This document shows, piece by piece, positions 62,476 to 64,000 of a stretch of DNA of 64,000 bases (position 1 is the first letter of the stretch; each line of letters begins with the position of its first letter). Made by a program: the position numbers and the translations under genes. The notes beneath the pieces were generated by a model that was given only the letters and a program-made list of their open reading frames with translations, was not told the DNA's origin and ran no database searches. Source of the DNA: [Anoxybacillus] calidus (GTDB lineage Bacteria > Bacillota > Bacilli > Bacillales > Anoxybacillaceae); assembly GCF_013760845.1 (NCBI RefSeq), contig NZ_JACDUU010000003.1, forward strand, positions 1-64,000, in the 5' to 3' direction.

Positions 62476-63675
62476 ATGCAAACAAGGTTCTTGACGTTGA
62501 TATATATATTACTAACGCCAATTTATTTATTATCTGTAATATTTCCGAAAAACAGAAAGTTGATAGTACTTGGATCATCGCTTGGACAGCATTTTGCTGA
62601 TAATCCAAAGTATTTGTTTCTTTATCTAGAGGAACACAATCCGAACTTTGAATACTATTGGATTACAAAAAATAAAAGCTTGTACTTAAAAATAAACTCA
62701 GATCGTTTTCTTTACTTATACTCATTTAAAGGGCTATGGATTCTTTTGAGGGCTAAATATTTGGTCTTATCCCATCAAATTAATGATGTTTTCCCCCCTC
62801 TGCATGGGGGCAAAAAAATTATTCAATTATGGCATGGAACACCATTGAAGAGATTAGGACATGATAGAGATGCACTTTTAAATTCGAGAACGAAGAATCT
62901 TTTAAAGAAGGTTTTTTATACTTTTTTTCCACATTTATATTATATGAAAGCAGACTATATTATTGTAGCCGCTGATAACCAAAAGAAGATTTTTAGCTCG
63001 GCTTTTAGGCGACCTGAGAATAAAATATTTGTTTTAGGACAACCTAGAAACGATATACTGTTTAAAAAAGAGAAAATATCAGCAGTTTATACAGACAAAA
63101 TGGATTTTCTTCATAATCTGTCCTCTTATGATAAAGTTATTAGTTGGCTCCCAACACATAGACATGGCAGTAGCAAAAATATCATAAATTTATTATTTGG
63201 CTATTCTTTTAATCCTGAAGAAGTTAATCGACAGTTAAAAGCAAATAACAGTATTCTAATTATCAAGCCACATTTCATAGAAATGAATGTCTTAAAAGAT
63301 AGATTAAAGAGCTTTAGTCATATTCATATTTATGATGAAGCTGATCCGTATCCATTATTAGCTTTTACTGATATTTTAGTAACGGACTACTCCAGTATTT
63401 TTTTTGATTTCTCTATGACGAAGAAGCCGATTATATTAGCTCCTTTTGATTACGATGAATATTTGAATAATTTTAAAGATTTCTATTATGATTATAATAG
63501 CCTTTTAAAGGACTACCCAAAGGTATATAATTGGAAAGAACTAATGAATGCAATATTTGACGAAAAGCGAATGATTGAAACACAAAATTTTTTAGCTGAA
63601 TTTAATAAATTTGAAGAAGGTAGTTGTAAGAGAGTTAAGGAATTTCTAGAAAATCTTGTTGCAAATTCTCTATAG
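62476..63675 (+). CDS. CDP-glycerol glycerophosphotransferase family protein
   Basis: A 399-residue TagB/TagF-like enzyme that adds glycerol-phosphate (or another polyol-phosphate) from a CDP donor to a polysaccharide or teichoic acid. One N-terminal membrane helix (about 5-23) is followed by the GT-B type domain with QLWHGTPLKRLGHD, LPTHRHG, IIKPHF and LVTDYSSIFFDF motifs. Whether it primes (TagB) or polymerises (TagF) cannot be told; the size fits TagB or a single-domain transferase better. Only 4 nt separate it from the flippase. Confidence 0.9.
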   Translation: MQTRFLTLIYILLTPIYLLSVIFPKNRKLIVLGSSLGQHFADNPKYLFLYLEEHNPNFEYYWITKNKSLYLKINSDRFLYLYSFKGLWILLRAKYLVLSHQINDVFPPLHGGKKIIQLWHGTPLKRLGHDRDALLNSRTKNLLKKVFYTFFPHLYYMKADYIIVAADNQKKIFSSAFRRPENKIFVLGQPRNDILFKKEKISAVYTDKMDFLHNLSSYDKVISWLPTHRHGSSKNIINLLFGYSFNPEEVNRQLKANNSILIIKPHFIEMNVLKDRLKSFSHIHIYDEADPYPLLAFTDILVTDYSSIFFDFSMTKKPIILAPFDYDEYLNNFKDFYYDYNSLLKDYPKVYNWKELMNAIFDEKRMIETQNFLAEFNKFEEGSCKRVKEFLENLVANSL

Positions 63676-63688
63676 GAGGATTTTGGTA

Positions 63689-64000
63689 TTGAGGAAAAAC
63701 AATTTTATTTTAATATATTTTTCAATTTTACTCATTTGTACGACTTATCAAGATTTTAATCTTGTAAATAAATTTGGAGAGTTAGCTCGATCTCCAATTT
63801 TCCTTTTTACTCCAATTTTTGTTTTTTATGAACTTTTTAGACTACTATACAAAAAGAGCAATTCTCTCAATATAACTACTTTGCAAAAAAATTTAAGCAT
63901 TTATTTCTTATTTATTACATTTGTAGGATGTATTTATGTTTTTTACTATTTTATAAGTGGAAAATACGTATTTCTCGGTGAAAATTTATTTTTTAAGTAT
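63689..64000 (+). CDS. Partial membrane protein, likely O-antigen polymerase/ligase
   Basis: The open frame from TTG 63689 (AGGAGGA 8 nt upstream) runs off the window. The 104 residues seen contain three hydrophobic helices (FILIYFSILLIC, IFLFTPIFVFYELF, IYFLFITFVGCIYVFYYFI). In this context, after flippase and transferase, a Wzy-type polymerase or O-antigen ligase is the best guess; no family motif is in the visible part. Confidence 0.6.
   Translation, partial: MRKNNFILIYFSILLICTTYQDFNLVNKFGELARSPIFLFTPIFVFYELFRLLYKKSNSLNITTLQKNLSIYFLFITFVGCIYVFYYFISGKYVFLGENLFFKY

Overview
The window reads as one stretch of chromosome from a thermophilic, endospore-forming member of the Bacillaceae, most like the Geobacillus/Parageobacillus/Anoxybacillus group. 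The evidence is gene order that follows Bacillus subtilis over long runs (ywjG-spo0F-fbaA-tal-murAB-glpX-rho-rpmE-tdk; prfA-prmC-spoIIR-ywlC-mntP-ywlE-rpiB-ywlG-glyA-upp-atp; ywmB-murAA-spoIID-spoIIQ-spoIIID-mbl-flhO-flhP-fabZ), an alcohol dehydrogenase nearly the same as the thermophile ADH-T, and a complex I operon lacking nuoE/F/G next to the ATP synthase operon. Genus-level placement is inference.

Layout. 0-9.2 kb: sporulation phosphorelay (spo0F), central carbon enzymes (fbaA, tal, glpX), cell wall (murAB), Rho, L31, thymidine kinase and a lipoprotein. 9.4-15 kb: an accessory alcohol-metabolism block made of an iron ADH, a cytosolic NtrB-like kinase, an NtrC-like sigma-54 activator and, convergent, a zinc ADH with a textbook -24/-12 promoter. 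15.2-25.6 kb: translation termination (prfA, prmC), spoIIR with an internal minisatellite, a DnaA-box cluster overlapping the start of ywlC, mntP, ywlE, a chemoreceptor, rpiB, ywlG, glyA, upp. 25.8-33.4 kb: the ATP synthase operon, split by an unusual 453-nt structured spacer between atpE and atpF. 33.4-36.2 kb: a small reverse-strand ORF, a PadR/HAAS/DUF4097 operon and decayed gene remnants. 36.2-46.8 kb: complex I (nuoABCDHIJKLMN), in which NuoC carries a long Ala/Lys repeat extension. 46.9-58.3 kb: ywzB, ywmB, murAA, the sporulation genes spoIID/spoIIQ/spoIIID, mbl, two flagellar rod/hook proteins, epuA, fabZ, an Asp/Asn-rich lipoprotein and the tyrosine phosphatase ywqE. 59.2-64 kb: a surface-polysaccharide/teichoic acid locus (galU, sugar transferase, tagD, flippase, CDP-glycerol transferase, start of a polymerase or ligase) that becomes markedly AT-rich and runs off the window.

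Two dispersed palindromic repeat families recur. One (about 80-120 bp, beginning AAGAAAAGCGG and ending GAGCTAGACA) forms a four-copy array after fbaA, a shortened copy after rpmE and an inverted cluster upstream of galU. The other (about 55-125 bp, GGCTGACC ... GGGTCAGCC plus T-run) sits at the 3' ends of genes and acts as their terminator; together with a related GGGGTCTGACCCC palindrome it supplies the stop codon or last residues of at least three proteins. Candidate sigma-H, sigma-F, sigma-E, sigma-54 and sigma-A promoters are listed where the sequence matches well.
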